Positions 9,651-18,091 of a DNA stretch of 64,000 nt are shown here, piece after piece. The notes below the pieces were generated by a model. The model was not told the origin of the DNA, did not search any database, and saw only the letters and a list, made by a program, of their open reading frames with translations. The position numbers and the translations under genes were made by a program. This DNA is from Galbibacter mesophilus. Its GTDB lineage: Bacteria > Bacteroidota > Bacteroidia > Flavobacteriales > Flavobacteriaceae. Numbering within the stretch: the stretch's first letter is position 1; the number at the start of each line of letters is the position of its first letter. Where the stretch lies: assembly GCF_023721415.1 (NCBI RefSeq), contig NZ_JAMQVC010000001.1:620001-684000 (forward strand). Reading direction: 5' to 3'.

Positions 9651-9787
9651 TATTTTACAATACTTTACGAGGTGAACTTGATGAAAACAAAATGTAATGA
9701 AACCGAATATTACTTGTGTATTTAAAGGCAACATTAAAGATTAAAAAACATTAAATAAACATTTTGGTTATTGCGCGGTCACTTTCG

Positions 9788-11395
9788 TTACAATTGTTGC
9801 AAAAATTGGGTTAATTCCTCTCCGCCTTGGATAGCGATCTTTTTACGCAACCTATATCTTGCCACTCGAACGCTGTCTGCTGTTAAATATAAAATGGAAG
9901 CAATTTCTTTTGAAGATAAATTTAATCGCAACAACATGCTTAACCGCAGCTCTGCATTGGAAAGACTTTCTTTAGATTTACTTTTAAGGTTATCAAAAAA
10001 ACTGGGATGGATTTGCTCAAAATAATCCATAAACTGATTCCATTCCTTTTTTTCCGAAAGGTCTCCTTCTATCTCCTTAACCAATTCAGTCAATTTAGCG
10101 TCTATATCCAAACGCTTTCGGCCTTTTATGTTATTCAAGGTTTGGGCTACATGTGTTAACGTTCTATTTTTGTGCGCCAGATGCAAGCTGTATTTGGACA
10201 AGGAGCTCGTTTTTAACTCAATTTCCCGCTCCAAGCTTTCCTCTTTTAATTTCTTCTTTTCTAAATCCTGTTTTAATATTTTCTGCTGATAGGATTGCAA
10301 TTTAATTTCATGCGCTTTTCTCTTTTTTAAATAGAAATACACAACCACCGAAGCAGCCATCAAAACCAGAATTAGAATCATCATCAACTGCTCCCTTGCC
10401 TTATTTACTTCATTTTGTTTTGTTAAAAGCTTTATTTCCGAATCTTTTTCCTTGGCGCCATACAAGGCTTGCAACGAATTAACCTGCTGAACATTTTGCA
10501 ATTCCAAAATTTCTTCGCGAATGGAATCCGATAAAACCAAATTAATATACGCTTCCTCGAAATCACCCGTAATTCTATATGCCTTCGACAAATCTTTATA
10601 AGCACTTTCCAACTGATGCTTATTATTGGTTTCCTCCGCTAGATGCTTCGCTTTATAAGTAAAAATAATCCCTTGTGCCACATCACCCCTTTTTCTATGA
10701 ACATCGCCGAGATTATTTAGGATATTGATTTTTCTATCAATTTTCAAGTTTTTATTTGCGTAGGAAAGAGCTTTGGAAAAATAGTTCTCTGCCTCTTTGT
10801 ACCTTTCCAAATCTTCATAAGCACTTCCAATATTTTCATTCACCATAGCCAAACCAACACTATCTTTTAAAGATAGAAAGAGTTGCAAACTATTATTTTG
10901 ATGAAGCAATGCTTTCTCGTAATCACTTTGCTTTTCAAAACAGTTACCCAGCGCCCCTTCGGCTTTTGCTTCACCATTTTTGTAATTTAGCTTTTGGGAA
11001 ATTAAAAGTGCTTCAGAATAAAAGTGCTTTGCGGTTATAAAATGTTTCAATGTAAAATGAATATGACCAATTTCCATTTTAGTATTAAAGGCCAATACAG
11101 AAATTTTCTCTTTAAAAAAGCGCGCAGCTTCCAGAAGATGATGTATGGCTTCATTTAAAGCACCAACATTTTTGTAAAAGTGAGCAAAATGAAGATAGGC
11201 AAGCGCTATTTCGGTGGTATCCTTTTTTTCTTTTGCTGCCGCCAAGTTATCTTTCAGCTTTGAAAACTCAATATCAATTTCGTTGATTTTGAGTTCGGGA
11301 AAACCCTTTTGTTGAGAATTAGCAACTAACGAAATAAATAAGAGTAAGAATAGAAGAATTGGTTTACTGCAGTGTTTACTTTCTGTCATTATCAA
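9788..11395 (-). CDS. TPR sensor protein with transmembrane segment and C-terminal LuxR-like HTH (535 aa)
   Basis: This is a membrane-anchored transcription regulator of the Bacteroidota TPR-TM-HTH kind. It has a signal peptide or anchor (LLFLLLFISLVANS), about six TPR units (residues ~45-300, such as GEAKAEGALGNCFEKQSDYEKALLHQ and GLAMVNENIGSAYEDLERYKEAE), one membrane helix (about 335-356, LMMILILVLMAASVVVYFYL) and a long coiled coil (~360-410). The C-terminal helix-turn-helix reads RLSMLLRLNLSSKEIASILYLTADSVRVARYRLRKKI. The sensor domain should face the periplasm and the HTH the cytoplasm. It sits 167 bp upstream of the receptor-phytase pair on the same strand, so control of phosphate or phytate genes is a reasonable inference, though not shown. 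An unrelated global target is possible. Confidence 0.85.
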   Translation of the reverse strand: MIMTESKHCSKPILLFLLLFISLVANSQQKGFPELKINEIDIEFSKLKDNLAAAKEKKDTTEIALAYLHFAHFYKNVGALNEAIHHLLEAARFFKEKISVLAFNTKMEIGHIHFTLKHFITAKHFYSEALLISQKLNYKNGEAKAEGALGNCFEKQSDYEKALLHQNNSLQLFLSLKDSVGLAMVNENIGSAYEDLERYKEAENYFSKALSYANKNLKIDRKINILNNLGDVHRKRGDVAQGIIFTYKAKHLAEETNNKHQLESAYKDLSKAYRITGDFEEAYINLVLSDSIREEILELQNVQQVNSLQALYGAKEKDSEIKLLTKQNEVNKAREQLMMILILVLMAASVVVYFYLKKRKAHEIKLQSYQQKILKQDLEKKKLKEESLEREIELKTSSLSKYSLHLAHKNRTLTHVAQTLNNIKGRKRLDIDAKLTELVKEIEGDLSEKKEWNQFMDYFEQIHPSFFDNLKSKSKESLSNAELRLSMLLRLNLSSKEIASILYLTADSVRVARYRLRKKIAIQGGEELTQFLQQL

Positions 11396-11498
11396 ATTTA
11401 AAATTCAGAAAATTACTTCAGTAGAAAAAAAGAGAGGTTACCCCGCGATTAAGAAATAGTTGTTTTTATGAAGTGATGGTTAATTAGGGCAAAATAAA

Positions 11499-11535
11499 GT
11501 TCCATGACGGGCTTCGATTCTCGAAGCTTCGGAAC
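11499..11535. repeat. Nested inverted repeat (37 bp) in the regulator-rpmA gap
   Basis: Outer arms GTTCC/GGAAC enclose an inner perfect 6-bp stem GCTTCG-N5-CGAAGC. The element lies in the 257-bp gap between the TPR regulator start and the rpmA terminator. Apart from this and the terminator, nothing else was recognised in the gap. Confidence 0.45.
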
Positions 11536-11599
11536 AGTTTGACAATTGAATTATTAAAATCCAATAAAGACGAATCATCCCAGCTATGGATATAAAAAA

Positions 11600-11628
11600 A
11601 CCCTTCTTAGTACGATGACCAGAAGGGT
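11600..11628 (-). terminator. Intrinsic terminator of rplU-rpmA
   Basis: An 8-bp stem (ACCCTTCT / AGAAGGGT) with a 13-nt loop is followed on the minus strand by a run of seven T. It lies 24 bp after the rpmA stop. Confidence 0.88.
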
Positions 11629-11652
11629 AATTTTTTTAGAAAATAACGCTTA

Positions 11653-11913
11653 TTAAGCCTCGAAAGGCTCTATAGAAACATAAGATCTGTTATTTCTTTT
11701 CTTTTCAAACTTAACGATACCGTCAACCTTGGCATGTAATGTATGGTCTTTCCCCATATATACATTTTCACCTGGGTTATGAGACGTACCTCTTTGTCTT
11801 ACGATGATATTTCCAGCAATAGCAGCTTGACCACCAAAAATCTTAACACCTAAGCGTTTCGATTCTGATTCTCTACCGTTCTTGGAACTACCAACACCTT
11901 TTTTGTGTGCCAT
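11653..11913 (-). CDS. rpmA: 50S ribosomal protein L27
   Basis: L27 is a large-subunit protein whose N-terminal tail reaches the peptidyl-transferase centre. The 86-residue protein begins [22 protein letters not shown] and contains the family core [18 protein letters not shown] followed by [16 protein letters not shown]. The extended N-terminal cleavage sequence seen in Firmicutes is absent. It follows rplU by 69 bp on the same strand in the usual rplU-rpmA order, and a terminator follows it. Confidence 0.99.
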   Translation of the reverse strand: MAHKKGVGSSKNGRESESKRLGVKIFGGQAAIAGNIIVRQRGTSHNPGENVYMGKDHTLHAKVDGIVKFEKKRNNRSYVSIEPFEA

Positions 11914-11982
11914 TTCTTTCGGTTTTAATGTTCTTGAAAGATCAAGAAATGTTATACTTTATTTTTTTGTACTCTCGATGGA

Positions 11983-12651
11983 TTATTTACCACCGTTTAA
12001 TTCATCTTGCCATTTCTGTAGCTCATCCCATTTCCCATCAGCAGCAAGTTGCGCTTGGTCTGCCCATGTTCCTGGATCTAAATGAGCTAAAGTAGAACTA
12101 GCCTCAGTTAAGATTTCCTTAACCTCATCAGCAGATTTTTTAGCCAACTTAGCATACGTATCAACGCCTGCGTTTGTTAAAGCCTCAGCTGCTTTAGGTC
12201 CAATCCCTTCAATTTTCTTTAAATCGTCTCCTTTTTTAGAAGTAGATTTTTTTGTGGTAGCTTTTTTAGCTGCAGGCTTTGCTTCTTCTTTAGCCTTTGG
12301 TTCAGCTTTTTTCTTAGGAGCAGCTTTCTTGGTAGCTCCTTTAGCTACGATGTCTTCAATAACGATTTCAGTTAAAGATTGTCTGTGACCATTTTTCACA
12401 CGGTAACCTTTACGTCTTTTCTTTTTGAAAACAATAACTTTATCACCTTTAAGGTGCTTAACGACTTTTGCCTCAACAGCGGCTCCGTCTATAGCCGGGG
12501 CGCCAATAGTTACATCGCCATCGTTATCCAATAAAAGTACGTTATCAAACGATACTTTATCTCCTTCTTCCGAAGCCAAACGATGTACAAAAACTTTTTG
12601 GTCTTTCGCAACTTTAAATTGCTGCCCTGCTATCTCTACAATTGCGTACAT
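11983..12651 (-). CDS. rplU: 50S ribosomal protein L21 with C-terminal Lys/Ala linker and HhH-like domain (222 aa)
   Basis: The first ~103 residues are L21 ([25 protein letters not shown], ending in the [22 protein letters not shown] signature), a 23S rRNA-binding protein. Typical bacterial L21 stops there. Here a lysine/alanine-rich linker (about 108-142) leads to a helix-hairpin-helix-like domain ([22 protein letters not shown], about 143-185). A short helical tail then carries two tryptophan-rich turns ([14 protein letters not shown]). The extension is in frame with no sign of frameshift, and such long L21 forms are seen in Bacteroidota annotation. The HhH may add nucleic-acid contact; this is inference. 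A good promoter and a 5' hairpin precede it. Confidence 0.96.
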   Translation of the reverse strand: MYAIVEIAGQQFKVAKDQKVFVHRLASEEGDKVSFDNVLLLDNDGDVTIGAPAIDGAAVEAKVVKHLKGDKVIVFKKKRRKGYRVKNGHRQSLTEIVIEDIVAKGATKKAAPKKKAEPKAKEEAKPAAKKATTKKSTSKKGDDLKKIEGIGPKAAEALTNAGVDTYAKLAKKSADEVKEILTEASSTLAHLDPGTWADQAQLAADGKWDELQKWQDELNGGK

Positions 12652-12684
12652 AGCGTAATAATTAATAATTTAACTAAATATAAA

Positions 12685-12709
12685 ACCCGCCTAAACAAAT
12701 TAAGCGGGT
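12685..12709 (-). promoter_or_regulatory. Hairpin at the predicted 5' end of the rplU-rpmA mRNA
   Basis: On the minus strand ACCCGC-N13-GCGGGT is followed by TTTTATATTT. It begins within 2 nt of the predicted -7 box, so it would sit at the extreme 5' end of the rplU transcript. It may be a leader element or attenuator, or the terminator of the DUF4199 gene upstream (stop at 12747). The two roles are not exclusive. Confidence 0.55.
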
Positions 12710-12710
12710 G

Positions 12711-12741
12711 CAAATATACTGCTAAATCATTAAAGAACAAA
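12711..12741 (-). promoter_or_regulatory. Promoter of rplU-rpmA (TTTG-N19-TATATTTG)
   Basis: The minus strand carries TTTG (12738-12741), a 19-nt spacer and TATATTTG (12711-12718). This is an exact match to the Bacteroidota sigma-ABfr type promoter in both boxes and spacing. It is the best promoter seen in the window. Confidence 0.8.
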
Positions 12742-12746
12742 TGTTT

Positions 12747-13208
12747 TTATGCCTTTTGAACACTTTTTTTAGTATTCCAGCTGGGTTTAAATCTTTGCAT
12801 GAAAGCCAAGGTTAGTACCACGCTCGAAGCAAAACCTTCAATCGTAAGTATAAAAAGCAATATTCCAGGGCCTTGGTTGTAATCTTTCATCCAAGAATCC
12901 AATATAGAATTTGGGAATTCTGGATCTAAATGATACATGTAAACGGCCATAAAAATCACAAAAACCAAGGTTGCCAAAAACCCGGCATAAATTCCGGTAG
13001 TGAAACCTTTATAGTAATTAAAATTATCACCTTCTAAAAGCTTTCGCATTCTAATAGATGCATACAAACCATAGGCTACAATTGCCCCGTTTACGATACG
13101 CAACCAGATATTTTCATGCAGCCCTACCAGTCTAATGATTAAAAAATAAGCTATTAAAACGACTGCGATGATTAAACCGTATCTAAAAAATACTCTATTC
13201 GGATTCAT
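12747..13208 (-). CDS. DUF4199 family membrane protein (153 aa)
   Basis: An inner-membrane protein of unknown function. Four hydrophobic helices are visible at about residues 8-28, 35-52, 70-92 and 114-138. A charged loop between helices 2 and 3 (IRMRKLLEGDNFNYYKGFTTG) and an acidic loop between 3 and 4 are typical of DUF4199. Length is normal. It is monocistronic and divergent from the M16 peptidase operon, and the rplU promoter lies just beyond its stop codon. Confidence 0.8.
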   Translation of the reverse strand: MNPNRVFFRYGLIIAVVLIAYFLIIRLVGLHENIWLRIVNGAIVAYGLYASIRMRKLLEGDNFNYYKGFTTGIYAGFLATLVFVIFMAVYMYHLDPEFPNSILDSWMKDYNQGPGILLFILTIEGFASSVVLTLAFMQRFKPSWNTKKSVQKA

Positions 13209-13389
13209 ATATTAATTCTTTGGTTTATTTGCATTTAAGTTACAAAAAAATATGAATGCGAAAGTTAAATGTAATCTAATTTTTACCTTAAAATGTCTTT
13301 TTGAAGTAAATAATCTTTATTTTAGTTACGTCAGAAAAATTGTAACATTTTTTGCGAAAAGACGTCAAATAAGCAACTAAAAAATTAAA

Positions 13390-14721
13390 ATGATGGTAAA
13401 AACTGTACTCTCTTTTGTTTTGGCAATAGCACTTGCAGCTATTTCCTTTGCTCAAGAAATTAAATTTCAAGAATACGACTTGGCCAATGGCGTGCACGTT
13501 ATTCTACACCAAGACAACACCGCTCCTGTGGTAACCACCTCCGTAATGTACCATGTAGGATCTAAAGATGAAAAACCGAACCGTACAGGTTTCGCCCACT
13601 TCTTTGAACATCTTCTTTTTGAAGGAACTAAGAATATTGAAAGAGGTGAATGGTTTAAAATTGTAAGTTCCAACGGCGGAAGCAACAACGCTAACACCAC
13701 AACCGACAGGACTTATTACTACGAGGTTTTCCCTTCTAACAAATTGGAACTGGGTCTTTGGATGGAATCTGAACGGTTAATGCACCCAATTATTAACGAA
13801 ATTGGTGTGGAAACCCAAAACGAAGTGGTTAAAGAAGAGAAACGTCAACGAATTGACAACTCTCCATATGGTGGACTCATCTACGGCACGGCTATTCAAC
13901 CGTATCTATTCAAAAAACATCCTTACAGATGGAGCGTAATTGGCTCTATGGAAGATCTAGATGCCGCCACTCTTCAAGAATTTAAAGAGTTCAACCATAA
14001 ATACTACGTACCAAACAATGCCGTGCTCGTGGTTGCCGGGGATATCGATATAAAGGAAACTGAAAAAATGATAAAAGATTATTTCGGTCCGATTCCCAAG
14101 GGAGAGCCCATTACAAGGAATTTCCCGAAAGAAGAGCCTATCACGCAAGAGATAAAAGCTACAGAATACGATAGCAACATCCAAATCCCAGCATTGGCGC
14201 TAGCGTACAGAACTCCGGCTATGACTGAAAAAGATGCGTATGTTCTCAACATGATTTCTACATATTTAAGTGATGGGAAAACTTCCAAACTATACAAGAA
14301 AATGGTAGATGAAAACAAATCTGCTTTACAAGTTTTTGCTTTTAACAGAGCGCAGGAAGATTACAGTATGTACAATATTTTTGCACTTCCATTGGGCGAT
14401 GTTCCGCTTCAACAATTGGAAACAGAGATAGATGAAGAAATCAAAAAGCTTCAAACCACTTTAATTTCTGATAAAGATTACCAAAAACTTCAGAATAAAA
14501 TGGAAAACGATTTTGTTAACTCCAATGCAAGCATCGAAGGTATTGCCAATTCTTTAGCTAGATACTATATGTTGTATGGCGACACTAACCTGATAAATTC
14601 TGAAATCGAAATTTACAGAAATATCAGTCGGGAAGACATCAAAAGAGTGGCAAACAAATACCTAAACAAGAATCAACGTTTACGCGTTGAATACTTACCA
14701 AAATCTACTGAAGAAAAATAG
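13390..14721 (+). CDS. M16 family zinc metallopeptidase, catalytic subunit (443 aa)
   Basis: A secreted (periplasmic) insulinase-family peptidase. A signal peptide ends near AISFAQ (residue ~22). The inverted zinc motif HFFEH is at about 70-74 (GFAHFFEHLLFEGT). The third zinc ligand lies in the QNEVVKEEKRQR helix at about 143-153. A second, inactive M16-like half follows to residue 443 (PNNAVLVVAGDIDIKETEKMIKDYFG). The start could be either of two adjacent ATGs (13390 or 13393). The next gene, 8 bp downstream, encodes an M16 protein without the zinc motif, so the two probably form a heterodimer, as in known two-subunit M16B proteases. Confidence 0.93.
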   Translation: MMVKTVLSFVLAIALAAISFAQEIKFQEYDLANGVHVILHQDNTAPVVTTSVMYHVGSKDEKPNRTGFAHFFEHLLFEGTKNIERGEWFKIVSSNGGSNNANTTTDRTYYYEVFPSNKLELGLWMESERLMHPIINEIGVETQNEVVKEEKRQRIDNSPYGGLIYGTAIQPYLFKKHPYRWSVIGSMEDLDAATLQEFKEFNHKYYVPNNAVLVVAGDIDIKETEKMIKDYFGPIPKGEPITRNFPKEEPITQEIKATEYDSNIQIPALALAYRTPAMTEKDAYVLNMISTYLSDGKTSKLYKKMVDENKSALQVFAFNRAQEDYSMYNIFALPLGDVPLQQLETEIDEEIKKLQTTLISDKDYQKLQNKMENDFVNSNASIEGIANSLARYYMLYGDTNLINSEIEIYRNISREDIKRVANKYLNKNQRLRVEYLPKSTEEK

Positions 14722-14729
14722 AAATTCTT

Positions 14730-16793
14730 ATGAAGACTAAAATACTATCCATTATATTTTTACTGAGCATTGGTTTTACTTTTGCTCAAATAGACCGAAC
14801 CAAGCAGCCCAAGCCAGGGCCAGCCCCGGAAATAAATCTTTCTGAACCGGAGACTTTCACCTTGAAAAACGGACTAACCGTTATGGTGGTGGAAAACCAT
14901 AAATTACCTAGGGTTTCCATGACATTGACTATTGACAATGCACCCATTGCCGAAGGAAACAAAGCGGGTATTTCTTCCCTTACCGGAAGTATGTTGGGAA
15001 GCGGAACTACTTCCCTATCCAAAGATGAGTTTAATGAAAAGATTGATTATCTAGGAGCTTCAGTAAACTATGGAGCACAAGGAGCCTTCGCAGGAGCTTT
15101 ATCGAAATACTTTCCTGAAATACTAGCCTTGATGGCCGATGGAGCGATAAATCCTGTTTTTCCCGAAGAAGAATTTGATAAAAAGAAGAAACAACTTATA
15201 GAAAGCATAAAATCTTCTGAAAACGACGTTTCTAGAATTGCCTCAAGGGTTTCTAACGCATTATCCTACGGAAAAGATCACCCTTACGGAGAATTTATGA
15301 CCGAGGAAAGCATCAACAACCTAACGTTGGCAGATGTAAAAAACTTTTACAATACGTACTTTAAGCCCGCAAAAGCCTATTTGGTTATTGTTGGCGACGT
15401 AAAGGCCAATGAGGTTAAAAAGTTGGTGAAAGATAATTTTTCAGCATGGAAAAAAGACACCGCACCCCAAGTCACTTATTCTGCACCTAGAGATGTTCAG
15501 TACACGCAAATTGATTTTGTAGACATGCCAAATGCAGTGCAGTCGGAAATTCAAGTAGAAAATATGGCAGACATAAAAATGGCCGATGAAGATTATCATG
15601 CTGCACTTATTGCAAACCATATTTTAGGAGGAAGTTTTTCCAGTTACTTAAACATGAACTTACGTGAAGCGCATGGATATACCTATGGAGCAAGATCTTA
15701 CATAGACGTAGATGAATACAATGCTTCTCAATTTGAAGCGAACGCCAGCGTAAGAAATGCTGTTACGGATAGCGCTGTGGTTGAATTCATGAAAGAGATA
15801 AAAAGAATTACTGAAGAACCCGTAAGTAACGAAGATTTGGTAAACGCAAAAGCAAAATATGTTGGAAACTTTGTAATCGCTTTAGAAGATCCGAAAACCA
15901 TTGCTCGCTATGCGCTTAACATTAAAACCAGAAACCTTCCTGAGGATTTTTATTTAAATTATTTGAAAAAAATAAATGCCGTTACCGTAGCGGATGTACA
16001 ACGCGTAGCCAAAAAATACTTTAAGCCGAACAAAGCCCGAATTATTGTAGCTGGAAAAGGAAGTGAAATTGCCGAAAAATTAGAGGCTCTCGACTATCCA
16101 ATGAATTATTACAATAAAAAAGCCGAAAAAGTAGAAAAGCCAAACTACAATGTCACTGTTCCAGAAGGTGTTGATGCAAAAAGTGTTTTGTCTAATTACC
16201 TTAAAGCTATTGGAGGGAAAGATAAAGTAGAAAGTATTTCATCGCTCACACTTTCTTACGAAGGAAGTTTTAACGGTGCCACGGTAAAATCCGAGGAAAA
16301 AAGAACTGCCGACAAATACGCGCAAACCACCTACATGAATGGAAGCCCGATGATGGCCGTAATTGCCAATAGCGAGGAAGTTTATATGAAACAAGCAGGA
16401 AATAAAATACCGCTTCCTCCAAATATGCTTAAGGACATGAAAAGTGCCATTGGAACTTTTCCAGAGCTTGCTATGCTAAATAATGATTCGGCAAAATTAG
16501 CGGGCATTGAAAAAGTAGAAGGCAAAGATGCTTATAAAATTGAAGTTCCCGGGGATGTTATTCAGCAAGCGTATTTTTATGATGCTGAAACTGGGCTAAA
16601 AGTAAAAGAAGCTTCTGTGGTAAGCATGAACGGACAAACGCAGAACCAAGAAGCGTTGGTAAGCGACTATAAAGATTACGACGGAATTTTATTTCCATCA
16701 GTTAAAAAAGCTTCTTTGGGCGGACAACCCATAGAAAGCAAACTTATTGATGTGAAAATAAATCCAAGTTTTACAGATAAGGATTTCGAATAG
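14730..16793 (+). CDS. M16 family non-catalytic subunit with C-terminal LolA-like domain (687 aa)
   Basis: The protein has a signal peptide (GFTFAQ, about residue 20) and an M16 fold, but the place of the HxxEH motif reads GISSLTGSMLGSGT (about 80-93), so zinc cannot be bound there. The second M16 half carries the usual REAHGYTYGARSYID segment (about 310), which binds substrate in this family. After about residue 470 comes an extra ~210-residue domain (SVLSNYLKAIGGKDKVESISSLTLSYEG... YFYDAETGLKVKE) that resembles LolA/LolB-like lipid-binding folds. The role is probably substrate capture for the upstream peptidase; the lipid-binding idea is inference. A clear terminator follows. Confidence 0.88.
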   Translation: MKTKILSIIFLLSIGFTFAQIDRTKQPKPGPAPEINLSEPETFTLKNGLTVMVVENHKLPRVSMTLTIDNAPIAEGNKAGISSLTGSMLGSGTTSLSKDEFNEKIDYLGASVNYGAQGAFAGALSKYFPEILALMADGAINPVFPEEEFDKKKKQLIESIKSSENDVSRIASRVSNALSYGKDHPYGEFMTEESINNLTLADVKNFYNTYFKPAKAYLVIVGDVKANEVKKLVKDNFSAWKKDTAPQVTYSAPRDVQYTQIDFVDMPNAVQSEIQVENMADIKMADEDYHAALIANHILGGSFSSYLNMNLREAHGYTYGARSYIDVDEYNASQFEANASVRNAVTDSAVVEFMKEIKRITEEPVSNEDLVNAKAKYVGNFVIALEDPKTIARYALNIKTRNLPEDFYLNYLKKINAVTVADVQRVAKKYFKPNKARIIVAGKGSEIAEKLEALDYPMNYYNKKAEKVEKPNYNVTVPEGVDAKSVLSNYLKAIGGKDKVESISSLTLSYEGSFNGATVKSEEKRTADKYAQTTYMNGSPMMAVIANSEEVYMKQAGNKIPLPPNMLKDMKSAIGTFPELAMLNNDSAKLAGIEKVEGKDAYKIEVPGDVIQQAYFYDAETGLKVKEASVVSMNGQTQNQEALVSDYKDYDGILFPSVKKASLGGQPIESKLIDVKINPSFTDKDFE

Positions 16794-16813
16794 TCCATCT
16801 GGCTAATAAGAAC

Positions 16814-16843
16814 AAAAAAGGCTCCTTTTTAGGAGCCTTTTTT
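16814..16843 (+). terminator. Intrinsic terminator of the M16 pair
   Basis: A 13-bp stem (AAAAAAGGCTCCT / AGGAGCCTTTTTT) with a 4-nt T loop ends in a T-run. It lies 21 bp after the M16 stop codon and can also end the convergent hydrolase gene at 16913. Confidence 0.92.
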
Positions 16844-16912
16844 TATTTTAACATTTGACTTGTTGACTTGCTTCGAAGCAAAAAAGTCAGTCAATAAAAT
16901 TCTATTCATCGT

Positions 16913-18058
16913 CTACCAACCAAAATCGGCTTTTAAAGCATCGATTCGCTCTAAAGCAAGATCCTTTGTGGCAAAGTCAATTTCTGGCATTCCGAAAGCT
17001 TTCTCGTAAGTGCGCATTGCCTTTTTAGGCTCTCCCATTTGTTCAAAATATTCTGCTTCCCAGAAAAATCCAAGCATTGTATCCGGATATTCTTTTTTTG
17101 CAATTTTGCTCAGTTCATTTAGCGACTCCAAATCCTCCTTCTTCTTGGTGGCAGCATAAATCGCCATCATATCATTAAGACTTACTTGTTTTTTAAAACC
17201 AAATAATGTTTCAATGGTGTTGTACTTTTCGGTAAGATAGCCAACTACTGGACCTTCATACGCCAAAACATCTTTTTTGTATTCCTCAACACTAATGGGT
17301 TTGTACATTTGAAAAATTTTGTCCAACGCTTTCGGAATTCCGTAGGAAGCAACTGAGTAATGGTCGGCATGCTCAAACTCATCAAAATAATAGTGGATAT
17401 TATCATTAGTAATACCCTTCATAGTATTCTGGAACACCCTGATTCTTTCTAAATTTTCTCTTTCATCATTTTCACCGGTAGCGATATAATAAAAAAGCAT
17501 TTCCTCCAAACCTCCTAATCTTTCAGGAGTATTTCTTTCCAGCGTTGGCGCAAAAGTAGGGGACAAATTGATGTACGCATTAAATAAAGAATTTCCTTTA
17601 AAAAGATAGTAGTTACCAAAATTAGCCGTAGTTCCGTGTCCAACTATCGCTTTAAACTGTGCTAGGTTATAATTTTTTGCAACCATAGGGATGAGTTCCA
17701 TCCCGATAAACTCAAAGAAAGCATTTCCTTTTTTATCTGGAAAACCGTTTTCATCACTATAAAAACAGTCTTCATAACGCGTTTTTTCTTGATTAACACC
17801 TACAATAATACTTTTGGGCATTTCATCTTTATACGCATAAAACTTACTATTGGCCACAACAATATCAAAAAGGTAATCGGCATCTAGTACAACAATAAGT
17901 GGATACGATTTTTCTGCGGAATAATCTTCAGGAACATAAAGTTGAATATCCCTTTTTTCAGCTAATTTATACGATTCTAGGGTGGTAGAAGTTACCTGAG
18001 AACTCATTGTTAATGCACACAAAAAGAGTGCGGTACAAATAAATGTAGTCTTTTTCAT
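16913..18058 (-). CDS. Alpha/beta-hydrolase-fold esterase-like protein lacking the nucleophile serine (381 aa)
   Basis: A secreted protein with a signal peptide (about 1-20) and an esterase-D/enterochelin-esterase type fold (PLIVVLDADYLFD near 53-65; SIIVGVNQ near 83). The nucleophile elbow, normally GHSxGG, reads GHGTTAN at about 140-146, so glycine replaces serine. The region holding the general base, FEHADHYSVASYGIP, keeps a histidine near 233. The C-terminal ~90 residues look helical and TPR-like (TMLGFFWEAEYFEQMGEPKKAMRTYEKAF). As written it should not be an ordinary serine esterase. It may be a binding protein or pseudo-enzyme. No frameshift is evident. It lies 33 bp downstream of the flippase gene and may belong to the panC operon. 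Confidence 0.78.
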   Translation of the reverse strand: MKKTTFICTALFLCALTMSSQVTSTTLESYKLAEKRDIQLYVPEDYSAEKSYPLIVVLDADYLFDIVVANSKFYAYKDEMPKSIIVGVNQEKTRYEDCFYSDENGFPDKKGNAFFEFIGMELIPMVAKNYNLAQFKAIVGHGTTANFGNYYLFKGNSLFNAYINLSPTFAPTLERNTPERLGGLEEMLFYYIATGENDERENLERIRVFQNTMKGITNDNIHYYFDEFEHADHYSVASYGIPKALDKIFQMYKPISVEEYKKDVLAYEGPVVGYLTEKYNTIETLFGFKKQVSLNDMMAIYAATKKKEDLESLNELSKIAKKEYPDTMLGFFWEAEYFEQMGEPKKAMRTYEKAFGMPEIDFATKDLALERIDALKADFGW

Positions 18059-18091
18059 GGTCTTTAGATTTGGTGGACGAAAGATAAAAAA

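Noticed and set aside
13328-13367. ACGTCA repeated twice before the M16 operon as an operator pair
   Set aside because: Only six bases, 34 bp apart, not seen elsewhere; too weak to claim.
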